Positions 39,637-48,378 of a stretch of 59,939 nucleotides of DNA are shown one piece after another. Source of the stretch: a virus; the IMG/VR virus record IMGVR_UViG_3300032313_001910, positions 1 to 59,939 of that record; one strand, written 5' to 3'. The notes under the pieces were generated by a model, which searched no databases, had not been told where the DNA came from, and was given only the letters and a program-made list of their open reading frames with translations. The position numbers were made by a program, and so were the translations under genes. Every line of letters begins with the position of its first letter. Position 1 is the stretch's first letter.

Positions 39637-42600
39637 ATGGCAGATAATTTTGAAAGCAGAATAGACAAACTCCTTAGTGTAGATCCGACAGAGCTGACGT
39701 CAGATTTTGTAATTAAGACGATAGCACCGGATATAGATCTCAACAAGCCTTATGTGGATCCTCAAAGTAAAGAGGGGGCAGAAAAAATACAATCCGACCT
39801 AAAAAAAGAGGTAGACAATCTTTTTTCTAGTTTACAACCAAAACCTCTTTCTATATCTGCTTCTAGGGTTGATGAATTAGCTTGTTTGTGTGAGGGAGAT
39901 TCTTTATATGCTTTGATCCTATTGGAGATAACAAAAGTTAAAAAACCATCTATTTACGAAAAAGCCATTAGAGAAGGGGTTGATAAACCAAGAAACATAA
40001 ACCCCGAAGATATTGGAATAAAAACTAATATCATCGAAAGAAAAAATTGCCCAGCTTCTAAGGAGGTAATAGAATTTTTAGAAGCTAATGATCCATCTTT
40101 CTTGTTAGAAATTAATGAAGAAATTTTTGATAACTTAGATCCTTTAGTTCTTGGAAAACCCAGCAACTCTTCAGTTAAGAAAAAAAGGAGCTTAAATATT
40201 CTGGGATTTCCTCTTCCTCTTGAGGTTATAATGGCAGGCACAACACCTGTTTATTTTAAATTGGATAGTCAAAAGAAAACAAATCAGGAGGCTATCAATA
40301 AGATCAATGAGATAATACAGAAAGCTAATCAAAATTCTAAAGGGTGTGATACTGAAAAAGAAAATTCAGATCTAGTAGATAGGAACTTAACTTCTAGAAT
40401 AGAAGATTATGATGCTAACTTTTTTCCTGACGGAGATGATCCTGCAATAGATCCTGACTGTTTTATTGGGTATGCAGAAGATCCTGTTACTGGTGATGTC
40501 ATTCAAACTTCTGCTGATGTTTTAGAAACATTTGATGATTTTTGTGATCCTCCACCTTTTGATTTTTCCGGTCTTAATCCAAACGAACCTGACCCAGAGC
40601 CTGCTCAAATTGATCCTAGTACTATACAGGCTTGTTTAGATTCTGCTTTAGATAAAGTCAACGAGATCCAAAAATCCACTCAGGAATTAGGGAGATGGCA
40701 AAAAATAGAAATGGACCTGCAGGAAATACTTTATCATATAGATATTATTCATGATTTTCAAAAGGATCTAGTTGATTTTTGGAGACAAAGGATAGGTGTT
40801 CCCCAAGAAGGACAGGAAAAACCTGTTGATCTAGTTTTTCAAATATTACTCTATAACGACCTGATATTAAATAAAGGGCAAGAAATACAAAAACAAAAAC
40901 TAGATCTAAAAAATTCACAGAACATTTTCGTCCAGAATAATCCTATTTTTAATAGCGATCTTTTTAGCATATCTTTAACAGACACTGAATTTTCTGGAAC
41001 ACAACTTCTAGATTTTTTCACACAATCCACGAACGGAAACAATAGTTTTATTAATATCAACCAAGAAAATAACACATATCCCATAAATGAGGCTATAAGT
41101 TTATTTACTGAAAAAATAGAGGAGATTAGGTATATTCTAATAAAAAATAACTTTATAAATTTATTAGAAGAAGACCTCGAAGATCTTTTTTCTGTTAGAC
41201 AATCTTATATTGAGTCCCTGGCTCAAAAAAAGGGAATTCAACCAGAAGAGATAGATCCAGAAAATCTAAATCCTCTTTTTGCTGGATTCAATCCGACGTT
41301 TAGCCTTTACCTACTTGCGGTACAGAGGGTATTTGAAGTTGCTCCTCTCCCTATCGGACTCCAGATCGGACAAGATGGAAGGGGATTTGAATTTATAAAA
41401 AAAGTCAAAGATTTTTCTGCTAGGTTCACCGACATTTCAGTGGATTTCACAACAGGGCTTTTAAAATTTACATTTGCTTATCCTGCAGATTTTGGATTTC
41501 CCTTACCTTATAAGCTAGTTGAAAAACCAGCAAAGCTTTCTATTACTGGGGAATCCACTAATCCTATAGAGCAAGTTCTTGAGCCCGATATTGAAAAAAT
41601 CAGAATAGGAAATGAATATGGGGCTAATGGCGGTCTTTTAATAGGTTACCCATCAGATTATCTTACACCAGTACCTAATTTTTATGATTTTGTAAATATT
41701 AGAACAGGTCAAGACGATGTTACAGATTTTTATTCTTTTATTGAAAGAGTTATCAACACATCAGATTCTAAGCAGGATATAATAAATGAAATGGTTTCTT
41801 CCCATGGCGTCTTGTACGGGCAACTCATAGAGAAATCAGCTTCAACTTGGTTATTTTTTAATCCAACAGAAAGAGGTGACAACGATGCCAGAGATCCTAG
41901 TAAATTAAGACCATCTAGCTATATTGGAGACGGAGAACCCAACCAACAATTTAGAGACTTCTGGGGAAATTTTAAACCTAAGTGGAGTGAAAAGTATAAC
42001 CAAAATAAGCAGAGTTTTGTAGATCCTGCTATCAGAGACATAAAGGAACAATCAAAAAATGCTGCACAAGGATTAGCCGAAACTCTACCTATTTTTGACG
42101 AGGTTACTGTCTCTATATTTGATTCATATTTTGAAATTAAAAGGAGAAAAGATCAAATAGAGGAGTTACTTCTTATTGCAGCTCAGAAGAGAGAAGAAAA
42201 AGAAGAAGAGACCTCAGGAGAGTCAGTTAGAACTAAATTTCAAAGTTGTAATTGTGGAGGAGAAGGAGAAATATCAGATCAGGAAAATTGCCCACCTGCT
42301 TGTTGTGGAGATGCTGGATCTGATTTTAATTTTGGTGATTTTTTAACTTCGCTCCCTCCTGCTTCAGATTGTCCTACGATTTATCAAACTTGCTGGTGGA
42401 AAAAATTCTGTGAACATGCTACGACAGTTGGATTATTACCTTATCCTAACGGAATACCACCAATAGAGGATCCTTCATTTTTTCTTGCTCAAGGTCCTTC
42501 TGTTCGTTTTGGTTTAAAATATTGGCCAGTTGGCTATCTTCCACCTGCTTTTATTCCTATACCTATTCCGAATCCTATTGATGGACAACCTTATATTAGG

Positions 42601-44721
42601 ATTCCTCTTCCTATGATCTGGAATGTTATTCCTCCTATAATATTGCCTTTACCGTTAGGATTAGGAATGATAGTTATTTTTATTCCTCTCATAGGAGGAT
42701 TTATGCCTACTCCTCTCGTGTATCTTAAAGAATTTATCACAGGAAGCTCTTTATTTTTAACGGGAATTAGAGGACCAAGATTTATTCCAAGAAGATCAGA
42801 TCCACCCCTCCCCGATCCTCTGGAACAAATTAAACAGGCACTAACTTTTGGAATCCCGGATAAACTAATCCCGTTACCTAACTTTGGATTAGATGATATA
42901 GATTCACCAGAAAGAATTCTTAGCGATCTTCAAACAAATTTTACCAAGATATTTGATAGTGTTCCTGCCCCAGGAAATATGAATGCTATAAGGAATTTAC
43001 AGGACAGGGAGATAGCTTTAAAAGCAGAGATAGATGGTAAAATTAAAGATTATCAAAAACAGGCAGCTCTTTTGGATGTTCCAGAGCCGGATGTAAATGC
43101 ACAAAAAGAAGCTCTTAGAGGCTTAATACAGGAAAGAAAAAATGCTCTAATCACAACGATTAAGGATTATATAGAAACGGGTATACCTGAGCCAAAATCT
43201 ATAGTTTTTCCTAAGGACAAAGATAAACTAAAAACTGATATCCCTGGTATTGTCAAATCTTTCTTGGATCTCAAAGACATGAAGGCTAGTTTTGTTCCTT
43301 TAAAGTGCCCTGAATATGTTAACATAAAGGAGGAAATTAAAGAGATTCTAAAACTTCTAAAAATTCCTACGCCTTCGCAATATTCTTCTGAAAATTCTGA
43401 ATTATCAAATCAAAGTAAAATTTTCCTTCGTGTGAATAAAGATCCACGTAGTATGAACGGGGTGGAGTTCGGCGAATTGGTAGACGGGATAAGATCCACT
43501 TCTCTGGTTATAACTCATATCCTTATGAGGGGGAACAAATTTTCCGTGTTGGAAAAAATAAAAGGTGGGTCATTTTCATCACTCTCGTTTTGCGATTACG
43601 GAGGGACATTTTCATTTCCACCACTAAGCATTACCAATTCTGCTCCTTCCCCTTTAGATCTTCCCAAGGTTTCCAATCCTATAATCGAAGAGATTTATCT
43701 AAGACTTATGGACGGAATGTCTTCAGCACAATATACTCCACAAGATTTTGCTAGATATGTGAGATATGATGGAGAAACCCCACAAATGGTTATTAGGGTT
43801 AAGGACCTCAAAAAATTAATCTCTAAAAAACTGGGTTTATCGAGAAGGGGTCCATTCGAGCTAGAAAGACCACTGGATTTAGAAGAACCACTAATTTCTA
43901 GATTTCCCCATCCAGAAGGTCCTTTGTGCTGTCTAGAATCTCTAAGCGGCGGGTTTGGTAATGCTATTTCAGCTTTTGAGCTGACCACATTATTTCCTCC
44001 TAAACAAGACCAACTTTCTCAGAGTCCTGGTTTAGGTGGAATACCACAAATAACTATACCCGGTTCAGTGATAAAGGGTTTTGTTAAAGAAGCAGTGGGA
44101 ACTGTTTTAAATGGTGGAATTTTAGAACAATTAATGCCAGAGATCAATGACATTGATTCACCAAAATTCATCAATCTACAGCCACAGGATATACAGAAAA
44201 TGGCCAGGAATTTAGTCAGAGATACACTTAACCCAGAAGGTGCTATTCCACCATTTTTAGAACTTACCCAGGTTCCCGTTTTGCCCTTGGCCAGGCCAAC
44301 CGATATGGTAGAGCAAGTTTCTGTTGGATTAGGGGTTCCTCCTATAGCAAGGTTACCACAGAGTCTTTTGTGGCAATATTTATTGGGATCCCCAAAAAGT
44401 CCCCTTCCGGAAGAAATAATCCAGCCGGTTGTCAAATTGGCTTCCTCCCTCCTTTCTAATGTTCCGTGGCCAATAGCTGTTCTTTTGGGAAGAAATGTAA
44501 TTAATTTAATTAACCCACTGCGTCTCAGAGATGACCACCCAGCATGGAGAAGAATGAGTTTAAATAATACACTCTATGTGGTCTATTTAGATGAATTTTT
44601 AAGATCTGCTGCAGATGTCTCTGGCCTCTTTAAATTCTTCTTTGGTGCTGCTGATCCTGTTTATCCATTACCAGAGCTTCCTGATGAACTACAAAAAGCT
44701 TTTAGCATCAAAAAAATATAA
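39637..44721 (+). CDS. Very large virion structural protein (1694 residues)
   Basis: It starts three bases after the spike gene and is part of the same block. Residues 1-780 are mixed alpha/beta with acidic, Pro-rich segments (NPNEPDPEPAQIDPS). A Cys-rich patch at ~869-890 (CNCGGEGE, ENCPPACC) and more cysteines at ~905-935 suggest a metal site. Residues ~964-1030 are strongly hydrophobic and Pro-rich (VGYLPPAFIPIPIPN, WNVIPPIILPLPLGLG), unusual for a soluble tail protein. The C-terminal ~650 are mixed, with Pro-rich parts. No known family recognised; baseplate, tail tip or tape-measure-like roles are all possible. Confidence 0.7.
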   Translation: MADNFESRIDKLLSVDPTELTSDFVIKTIAPDIDLNKPYVDPQSKEGAEKIQSDLKKEVDNLFSSLQPKPLSISASRVDELACLCEGDSLYALILLEITKVKKPSIYEKAIREGVDKPRNINPEDIGIKTNIIERKNCPASKEVIEFLEANDPSFLLEINEEIFDNLDPLVLGKPSNSSVKKKRSLNILGFPLPLEVIMAGTTPVYFKLDSQKKTNQEAINKINEIIQKANQNSKGCDTEKENSDLVDRNLTSRIEDYDANFFPDGDDPAIDPDCFIGYAEDPVTGDVIQTSADVLETFDDFCDPPPFDFSGLNPNEPDPEPAQIDPSTIQACLDSALDKVNEIQKSTQELGRWQKIEMDLQEILYHIDIIHDFQKDLVDFWRQRIGVPQEGQEKPVDLVFQILLYNDLILNKGQEIQKQKLDLKNSQNIFVQNNPIFNSDLFSISLTDTEFSGTQLLDFFTQSTNGNNSFININQENNTYPINEAISLFTEKIEEIRYILIKNNFINLLEEDLEDLFSVRQSYIESLAQKKGIQPEEIDPENLNPLFAGFNPTFSLYLLAVQRVFEVAPLPIGLQIGQDGRGFEFIKKVKDFSARFTDISVDFTTGLLKFTFAYPADFGFPLPYKLVEKPAKLSITGESTNPIEQVLEPDIEKIRIGNEYGANGGLLIGYPSDYLTPVPNFYDFVNIRTGQDDVTDFYSFIERVINTSDSKQDIINEMVSSHGVLYGQLIEKSASTWLFFNPTERGDNDARDPSKLRPSSYIGDGEPNQQFRDFWGNFKPKWSEKYNQNKQSFVDPAIRDIKEQSKNAAQGLAETLPIFDEVTVSIFDSYFEIKRRKDQIEELLLIAAQKREEKEEETSGESVRTKFQSCNCGGEGEISDQENCPPACCGDAGSDFNFGDFLTSLPPASDCPTIYQTCWWKKFCEHATTVGLLPYPNGIPPIEDPSFFLAQGPSVRFGLKYWPVGYLPPAFIPIPIPNPIDGQPYIRIPLPMIWNVIPPIILPLPLGLGMIVIFIPLIGGFMPTPLVYLKEFITGSSLFLTGIRGPRFIPRRSDPPLPDPLEQIKQALTFGIPDKLIPLPNFGLDDIDSPERILSDLQTNFTKIFDSVPAPGNMNAIRNLQDREIALKAEIDGKIKDYQKQAALLDVPEPDVNAQKEALRGLIQERKNALITTIKDYIETGIPEPKSIVFPKDKDKLKTDIPGIVKSFLDLKDMKASFVPLKCPEYVNIKEEIKEILKLLKIPTPSQYSSENSELSNQSKIFLRVNKDPRSMNGVEFGELVDGIRSTSLVITHILMRGNKFSVLEKIKGGSFSSLSFCDYGGTFSFPPLSITNSAPSPLDLPKVSNPIIEEIYLRLMDGMSSAQYTPQDFARYVRYDGETPQMVIRVKDLKKLISKKLGLSRRGPFELERPLDLEEPLISRFPHPEGPLCCLESLSGGFGNAISAFELTTLFPPKQDQLSQSPGLGGIPQITIPGSVIKGFVKEAVGTVLNGGILEQLMPEINDIDSPKFINLQPQDIQKMARNLVRDTLNPEGAIPPFLELTQVPVLPLARPTDMVEQVSVGLGVPPIARLPQSLLWQYLLGSPKSPLPEEIIQPVVKLASSLLSNVPWPIAVLLGRNVINLINPLRLRDDHPAWRRMSLNNTLYVVYLDEFLRSAADVSGLFKFFFGAADPVYPLPELPDELQKAFSIKKI

Positions 44722-44778
44722 TAAAATTGGAAATCTTTCCACAATCTTTGGATACAAAATAAGTAAAACTCTACAAAA

Positions 44779-45894
44779 ATGAAAAAAGGAAAATACAGTT
44801 GTTACGATTACGAACAAGCAGAGAGAGAAACTCTTGAAAAATTTTATTCAGACTCTCTTCCTGAAGAATTTGGCGCTTCTTGGTTCAAAGGAAAAGATCT
44901 ACAGGATAATTCCTCTACTAAGGTTAGAATAACAATCCACAACAAAGAAAACGGAACACTAATTGGGGAAACTCTCTTTGGACAGTCAATCGTTATCAAT
45001 CTTAAAAAAGAGGAAAAGAGCCTTAGAAAAATGGGATACCCCAATATCCAAGCTGAGATAGGAGATCTTATTGATGTGGTTGTGTATAAGGATGTCACTG
45101 GATCTTTTAATGGATCTCTTTCTGCAGGATATGAAAAAGTCCTGAGAGAGGAACTATTTAAAGCAATAAAGAATGAAGATTGCGCATTCTCCGTAAAAGT
45201 TAAGAGCGTATGCAACGGAGGATTTATGGTAGACCTGACTGGTCTTGAATGTTTTCTTCCTGGAAGTCTTGCAGCTGCAAACAGAATCATGAATTTCCAA
45301 GATTATGTTGGAAAACAGATTAACGTTATGATAGAGATGTATGATCAAAAAAGGGATATTTTTGTAGTTTCCTTCAAAAAATATCTAGGAAAGATTATAA
45401 CAGGAAAAGTTAGGGAACTTTCATTTAGTGAAAATTATGAGGGAACTGTTACTGGGACTTCTGCTAATGGTGTTTTTGTTGAATGGAATGATATTTTTAC
45501 AGGAATGATTCCTTTTGAAGAAAAAAATAAAGAAAAATTAGAAGGTTTAAAGCAGGGAGATACAATATCTTTTTATGTTGTTGACATTAAAAATCCACAA
45601 AGAATCACTCTTTCTCATACCGAGCCAAACCAAAAAATGAAAAATCTCCAAGAGCTTAAGGATAACTCCGGTGAAGTTTTAGGCGAAACTTATGAAACGA
45701 AAATATATAAAGGGGAGGTAACTAAATTAAAAACCTTCGGTGTTTTTGTTAAATTAGAAAACGGAATGACAGGACTTATTGAGAGGGAGAAATTAGTTAA
45801 CACTATTAAAGATTATGAGGAGGGACAATCGGTAAATTGCTCAGTCTCTAGCGTGGATCCATCCACACTAAAAGTGCAATTAATTGAGGTTTAG
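44779..45894 (+). CDS. Phage protein with three S1-type RNA-binding domains
   Basis: 371 residues. Three OB/S1 motifs are visible: ~133-200 (FSVKVKSVCNGGFMVDLTGL, FLPGSLA), ~218-285 (YEGTVTGTSANGVFVEWNDI, FTGMIPFEE) and ~308-370 (YKGEVTKLKTFGVFVKLENG, MTGLIERE). The pattern V-x-x-x-x-x-x-G-x-x-V...G-x-x-P resembles ribosomal protein S1, of which bacteria have 4-6 domains. The N-terminal ~110 residues are unplaced. It may help ribosomes load A/T-rich phage mRNAs lacking Shine-Dalgarno sequences, or bind phage RNA. It is followed by a terminator and is likely its own transcription unit. Confidence 0.88.
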   Translation: MKKGKYSCYDYEQAERETLEKFYSDSLPEEFGASWFKGKDLQDNSSTKVRITIHNKENGTLIGETLFGQSIVINLKKEEKSLRKMGYPNIQAEIGDLIDVVVYKDVTGSFNGSLSAGYEKVLREELFKAIKNEDCAFSVKVKSVCNGGFMVDLTGLECFLPGSLAAANRIMNFQDYVGKQINVMIEMYDQKRDIFVVSFKKYLGKIITGKVRELSFSENYEGTVTGTSANGVFVEWNDIFTGMIPFEEKNKEKLEGLKQGDTISFYVVDIKNPQRITLSHTEPNQKMKNLQELKDNSGEVLGETYETKIYKGEVTKLKTFGVFVKLENGMTGLIEREKLVNTIKDYEEGQSVNCSVSSVDPSTLKVQLIEV

Positions 45895-45922
45895 TACCTA
45901 ATCATAATGGGTTTTTTGAATT

Positions 45923-45960
45923 AGAGTTTTACTTAGATATCTAAGTAAAACTCTTTTTTA
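45923..45960 (+). terminator. Strong terminator, perfect 32-base palindrome plus T run
   Basis: AGAGTTTTACTTAGAT and ATCTAAGTAAAACTCT are perfect reverse complements (45923-45954) followed by TTTTTT. It lies after the S1-domain gene and ends the tail-gene block. Being symmetric it would also form on the opposite strand, where a shorter run of A/T precedes it. Confidence 0.9.
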
Positions 45961-45963
45961 TTT

Positions 45964-46104
45964 ATGGTTGTTTATAAAACAACAAACTTAATTAATAGTA
46001 AGATCTATATAGGAAAAAACTCAAAGAATGATCCTAAATTATATTGGACCAGGAAAGATTATAAAAAGATTAAAGAATTTATCTTTTCCTTTGTGAATAT
46101 ATAG
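45964..46104 (+). pseudogene. Truncated GIY-YIG endonuclease remnant
   Basis: A 46-codon frame beginning MVVYKTTNLINSKIYIGKNS followed by KNDPKLYWTRKDYKK. This is the start of a GIY-YIG homing endonuclease, in which 'IYKITNLINGKIYIGKdtKNDPnYfGSG' is standard; here the conserved Tyr/Ile-Gly part is present but the catalytic Arg/Glu region and the rest are missing. The C-terminus changes to an unrelated Lys-rich tail. Its stop overlaps the promoter motif of the next gene. It may be an inactivated mobile gene. Confidence 0.7.
46095..46104 (+). promoter_or_regulatory. Candidate late promoter GAATATATAG
   Basis: GAATATATAG is followed by AAC and the ATG at 46108. The same 10-mer occurs at 49603. 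Confidence 0.5.
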
Positions 46105-46107
46105 AAC

Positions 46108-47559
46108 ATGAATATTAGTTCAAGAGATTTTCTGTACTCTGCCACAGTGGGTTTTGAGTTTGAATTTTATAGTAATGAGAACAGGAACCAAATTGCGTAC
46201 GAATTAGGAAAAGTATTAGGTAAAAAGATTCTAGTTTTTAAAAAGTATCATTCTTTTTTTAAACCAACTCCTAGCACATTTAAGCTAGAGCCAGATTACT
46301 CTGGAGGATCCAAGATGGTTGAACTCGTCACTGGTCCTCTTCCTTATTTCGAGGCTATTCCCATTTTAATAAAAACCCTTAAGTGGATAGATCAAAACGG
46401 ATACACCGATAAAAAATGTGCATTTCAGTTTGGCGTTAGTTTTGATACATCAATTTATCCAGAAATTCCTTCAATTACTAAACTCAATATTCTAAAATTT
46501 GTATTGGGGTTTGACGAGAATCAAATCTATAGAAGATTTCCCGAAAGATCTGGCTCTTTATATGCTAAATCTATCAAAAGGATATTACCTTCTAATAAGT
46601 TTGTAGATCCATCCAATCTTTCTTTTATTGATAAGAATTTATTTGATGTTCCTTTAGAAAAAAATCTAGGAATAAATTTTCTTAAACTTCCAGAAGGATA
46701 TTTTGAGGTTAGATATTTAGGAGGAACAGATTATCAAAAAAAGTATACCTCTATAAAGGAGATAATTGATTACGTAATCACTTTCACTCTCCAGATTTTA
46801 CAATATAATGATTTCTTTACTGACAATGATTTAAAAATTCTAAAGAGTGGATTAAAGGAGATTTACAAGAGTGCTTCGAGTTTTTCTGATCCGGAAACCT
46901 TTCAAAAAAACTATCCGCATCTTACTATAATGATAGACCTCAGATCTGATCCTCAAATCATAAGATCTTTTTTTATAAACATAAGAGAAGTTCTTTATGA
47001 TTTAATAGTAGAGAATGGAATTAAAGAAGGATTAGTAAACTATGACAGTAATCTTGGAAAATTCCAAATAAAGGACGTTAAAACAAACAAGGCTTATCTT
47101 CTAAAAGATTATGACATTTTAGAATCTGATATAACAGGAAACCTTTTTAATTGTAGAATATTTAATTCCACATTAAGAGATTGTAGCATGGAAGAATGTG
47201 ATTTAATCACTTCTAATGAAATATACACATCTAAAATTATGGTTTCTGATATCATGTTTACTAATGTTCTCCATGATTCATATGTAGATAATAAGGACAA
47301 AGAAATTAACTGTGAAGTCTTTGGTGGTATAATTAGATCCGGGTTCATCGGAAAATTGGCTACAATTTCACCGGAAACCGAAGTTATTGGAGACACAGAG
47401 GATGATAAGAAATTAAAAGGAAGCATGAGAAAAAGACCGTTTCCAGACAGAAACGACGGTTTTCCTAAACATGAACATCCTCTATTTAAGGATAATAACA
47501 GTAAACCTTCTGGTATTCCAGGAATCAACTTTAAAGAAAATAACGAACCACCCCAATGA
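46108..47559 (+). CDS. Putative GS-like amidoligase (Amidoligase_2 type) with pentapeptide-like C-terminus
   Basis: 483 residues. The glutamine-synthetase-like amidoligase family opens with an acidic strand as in VGFEFEF (residues 14-20); then FKLEPDYSGGSKMVELVTGP and KCAFQFGVSFDTS follow the family pattern of 'D-x-S...E-L-V-S-P' and a later active-site strand. These enzymes form amide bonds between a carboxylate and an amine using ATP. Residues ~345-395 (NLFNCRIFNSTLRDCSMEEC) resemble pentapeptide repeats, a beta-helix. The tail is Pro/Asp-rich. It lies within the baseplate block, four bases before the next gene's stop-overlap. Call is by motif recognition, not search. Confidence 0.62.
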   Translation: MNISSRDFLYSATVGFEFEFYSNENRNQIAYELGKVLGKKILVFKKYHSFFKPTPSTFKLEPDYSGGSKMVELVTGPLPYFEAIPILIKTLKWIDQNGYTDKKCAFQFGVSFDTSIYPEIPSITKLNILKFVLGFDENQIYRRFPERSGSLYAKSIKRILPSNKFVDPSNLSFIDKNLFDVPLEKNLGINFLKLPEGYFEVRYLGGTDYQKKYTSIKEIIDYVITFTLQILQYNDFFTDNDLKILKSGLKEIYKSASSFSDPETFQKNYPHLTIMIDLRSDPQIIRSFFINIREVLYDLIVENGIKEGLVNYDSNLGKFQIKDVKTNKAYLLKDYDILESDITGNLFNCRIFNSTLRDCSMEECDLITSNEIYTSKIMVSDIMFTNVLHDSYVDNKDKEINCEVFGGIIRSGFIGKLATISPETEVIGDTEDDKKLKGSMRKRPFPDRNDGFPKHEHPLFKDNNSKPSGIPGINFKENNEPPQ

Positions 47560-48335
47560 CAGAAGTAGAACTAATCCAAGAGGTCAAAGACGAAATTTCA
47601 CATTCTTGTTCTTTGCCATATAACCTAAACGATCAAGAGATCAAAAGAATTATTAAACGTGCTAGGGCCTATATGTACGACAACTACCAATACGCAGTAG
47701 AGGATAGAATATTTGTACTAGGGAGGGAGCTTTTTTCTACCGCATCTTTTAGAGCAACGAGACAAATACAACTCCCTGGGTGTGTGGTATCTGTCTATGA
47801 CGTCAGAGAGGTAAATGGATCTGGATTAATAGGAACCCCAGACAAAGATTTTAGTGACTCTAAACTCCTTGGATCTGAGCTTATGCTTTCTCCTTTTGTT
47901 GGGGACAACTTAGTTTATAGAACGGTTCTCTATTCTTTCTTTGATCTTGCAAAGGCTTATCTCTTAGAAAGCTATGCCTTTAATTATAATAAAAACACCA
48001 AAAAATTAACCATAAATGGTAGAGATCCTAACAGAACATATCAGACAGATGGAGGAACATCTTCGAATCTTTTTACTGGTGTTGATGTAGGAGTTAGAGC
48101 TTATATAGCTATTCCAGAAGAAAGCTTATATGATGACGAATTGTTCGTTAGATACGTTCTAGCAGAGGCAAAAATTAATATAGGTAGATTACTTGGGACA
48201 TTCGAATATAACCTCCCTGGCGGTGTTAGAATTAACTATAATAACATCCAAACTCTTGGACAGAACGAGAAAACTGAGATAATAAACCAGATAAATTCTG
48301 AGAACACTCCAAGTTATTTTTTGCAGTGGAATTGA
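47556..48335 (+). CDS. Virion structural protein, unassigned
   Basis: 259 residues overlapping the amidoligase gene by four bases (ATGA). The N-terminus ELIQEVKDEISHSCSLPYNL with EIKRIIKRARAYMYDNYQYA looks like a helical neck or connector domain; then beta segments (FSTASFRATRQIQLPGCVVS), and the C-terminus has YVLAEAKINIGRLLGTFEYN. Style and position between baseplate genes suggest a tail, neck or baseplate component. It is not similar to T4 gp13, gp14 or gp15 by eye. Confidence 0.62.
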   Translation: MTEVELIQEVKDEISHSCSLPYNLNDQEIKRIIKRARAYMYDNYQYAVEDRIFVLGRELFSTASFRATRQIQLPGCVVSVYDVREVNGSGLIGTPDKDFSDSKLLGSELMLSPFVGDNLVYRTVLYSFFDLAKAYLLESYAFNYNKNTKKLTINGRDPNRTYQTDGGTSSNLFTGVDVGVRAYIAIPEESLYDDELFVRYVLAEAKINIGRLLGTFEYNLPGGVRINYNNIQTLGQNEKTEIINQINSENTPSYFLQWN

Positions 48336-48353
48336 AAAATATACATTATATTT

Positions 48354-48363
48354 GGATATATAA
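48354..48363 (+). promoter_or_regulatory. Candidate late promoter GGATATATAA
   Basis: GGATATATAA lies 15 bases before the ATG at 48379. The following ATATCC makes a weak inverted repeat with the GGATAT. Confidence 0.45.
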
Positions 48364-48378
48364 TATTAAAAATATCCA

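Noticed and set aside
44725-44745. Terminator between the 1694-residue gene and the S1 gene
   Set aside because: TGGAAA/TTTCCA is only six pairs with a two-base loop and no T-run.
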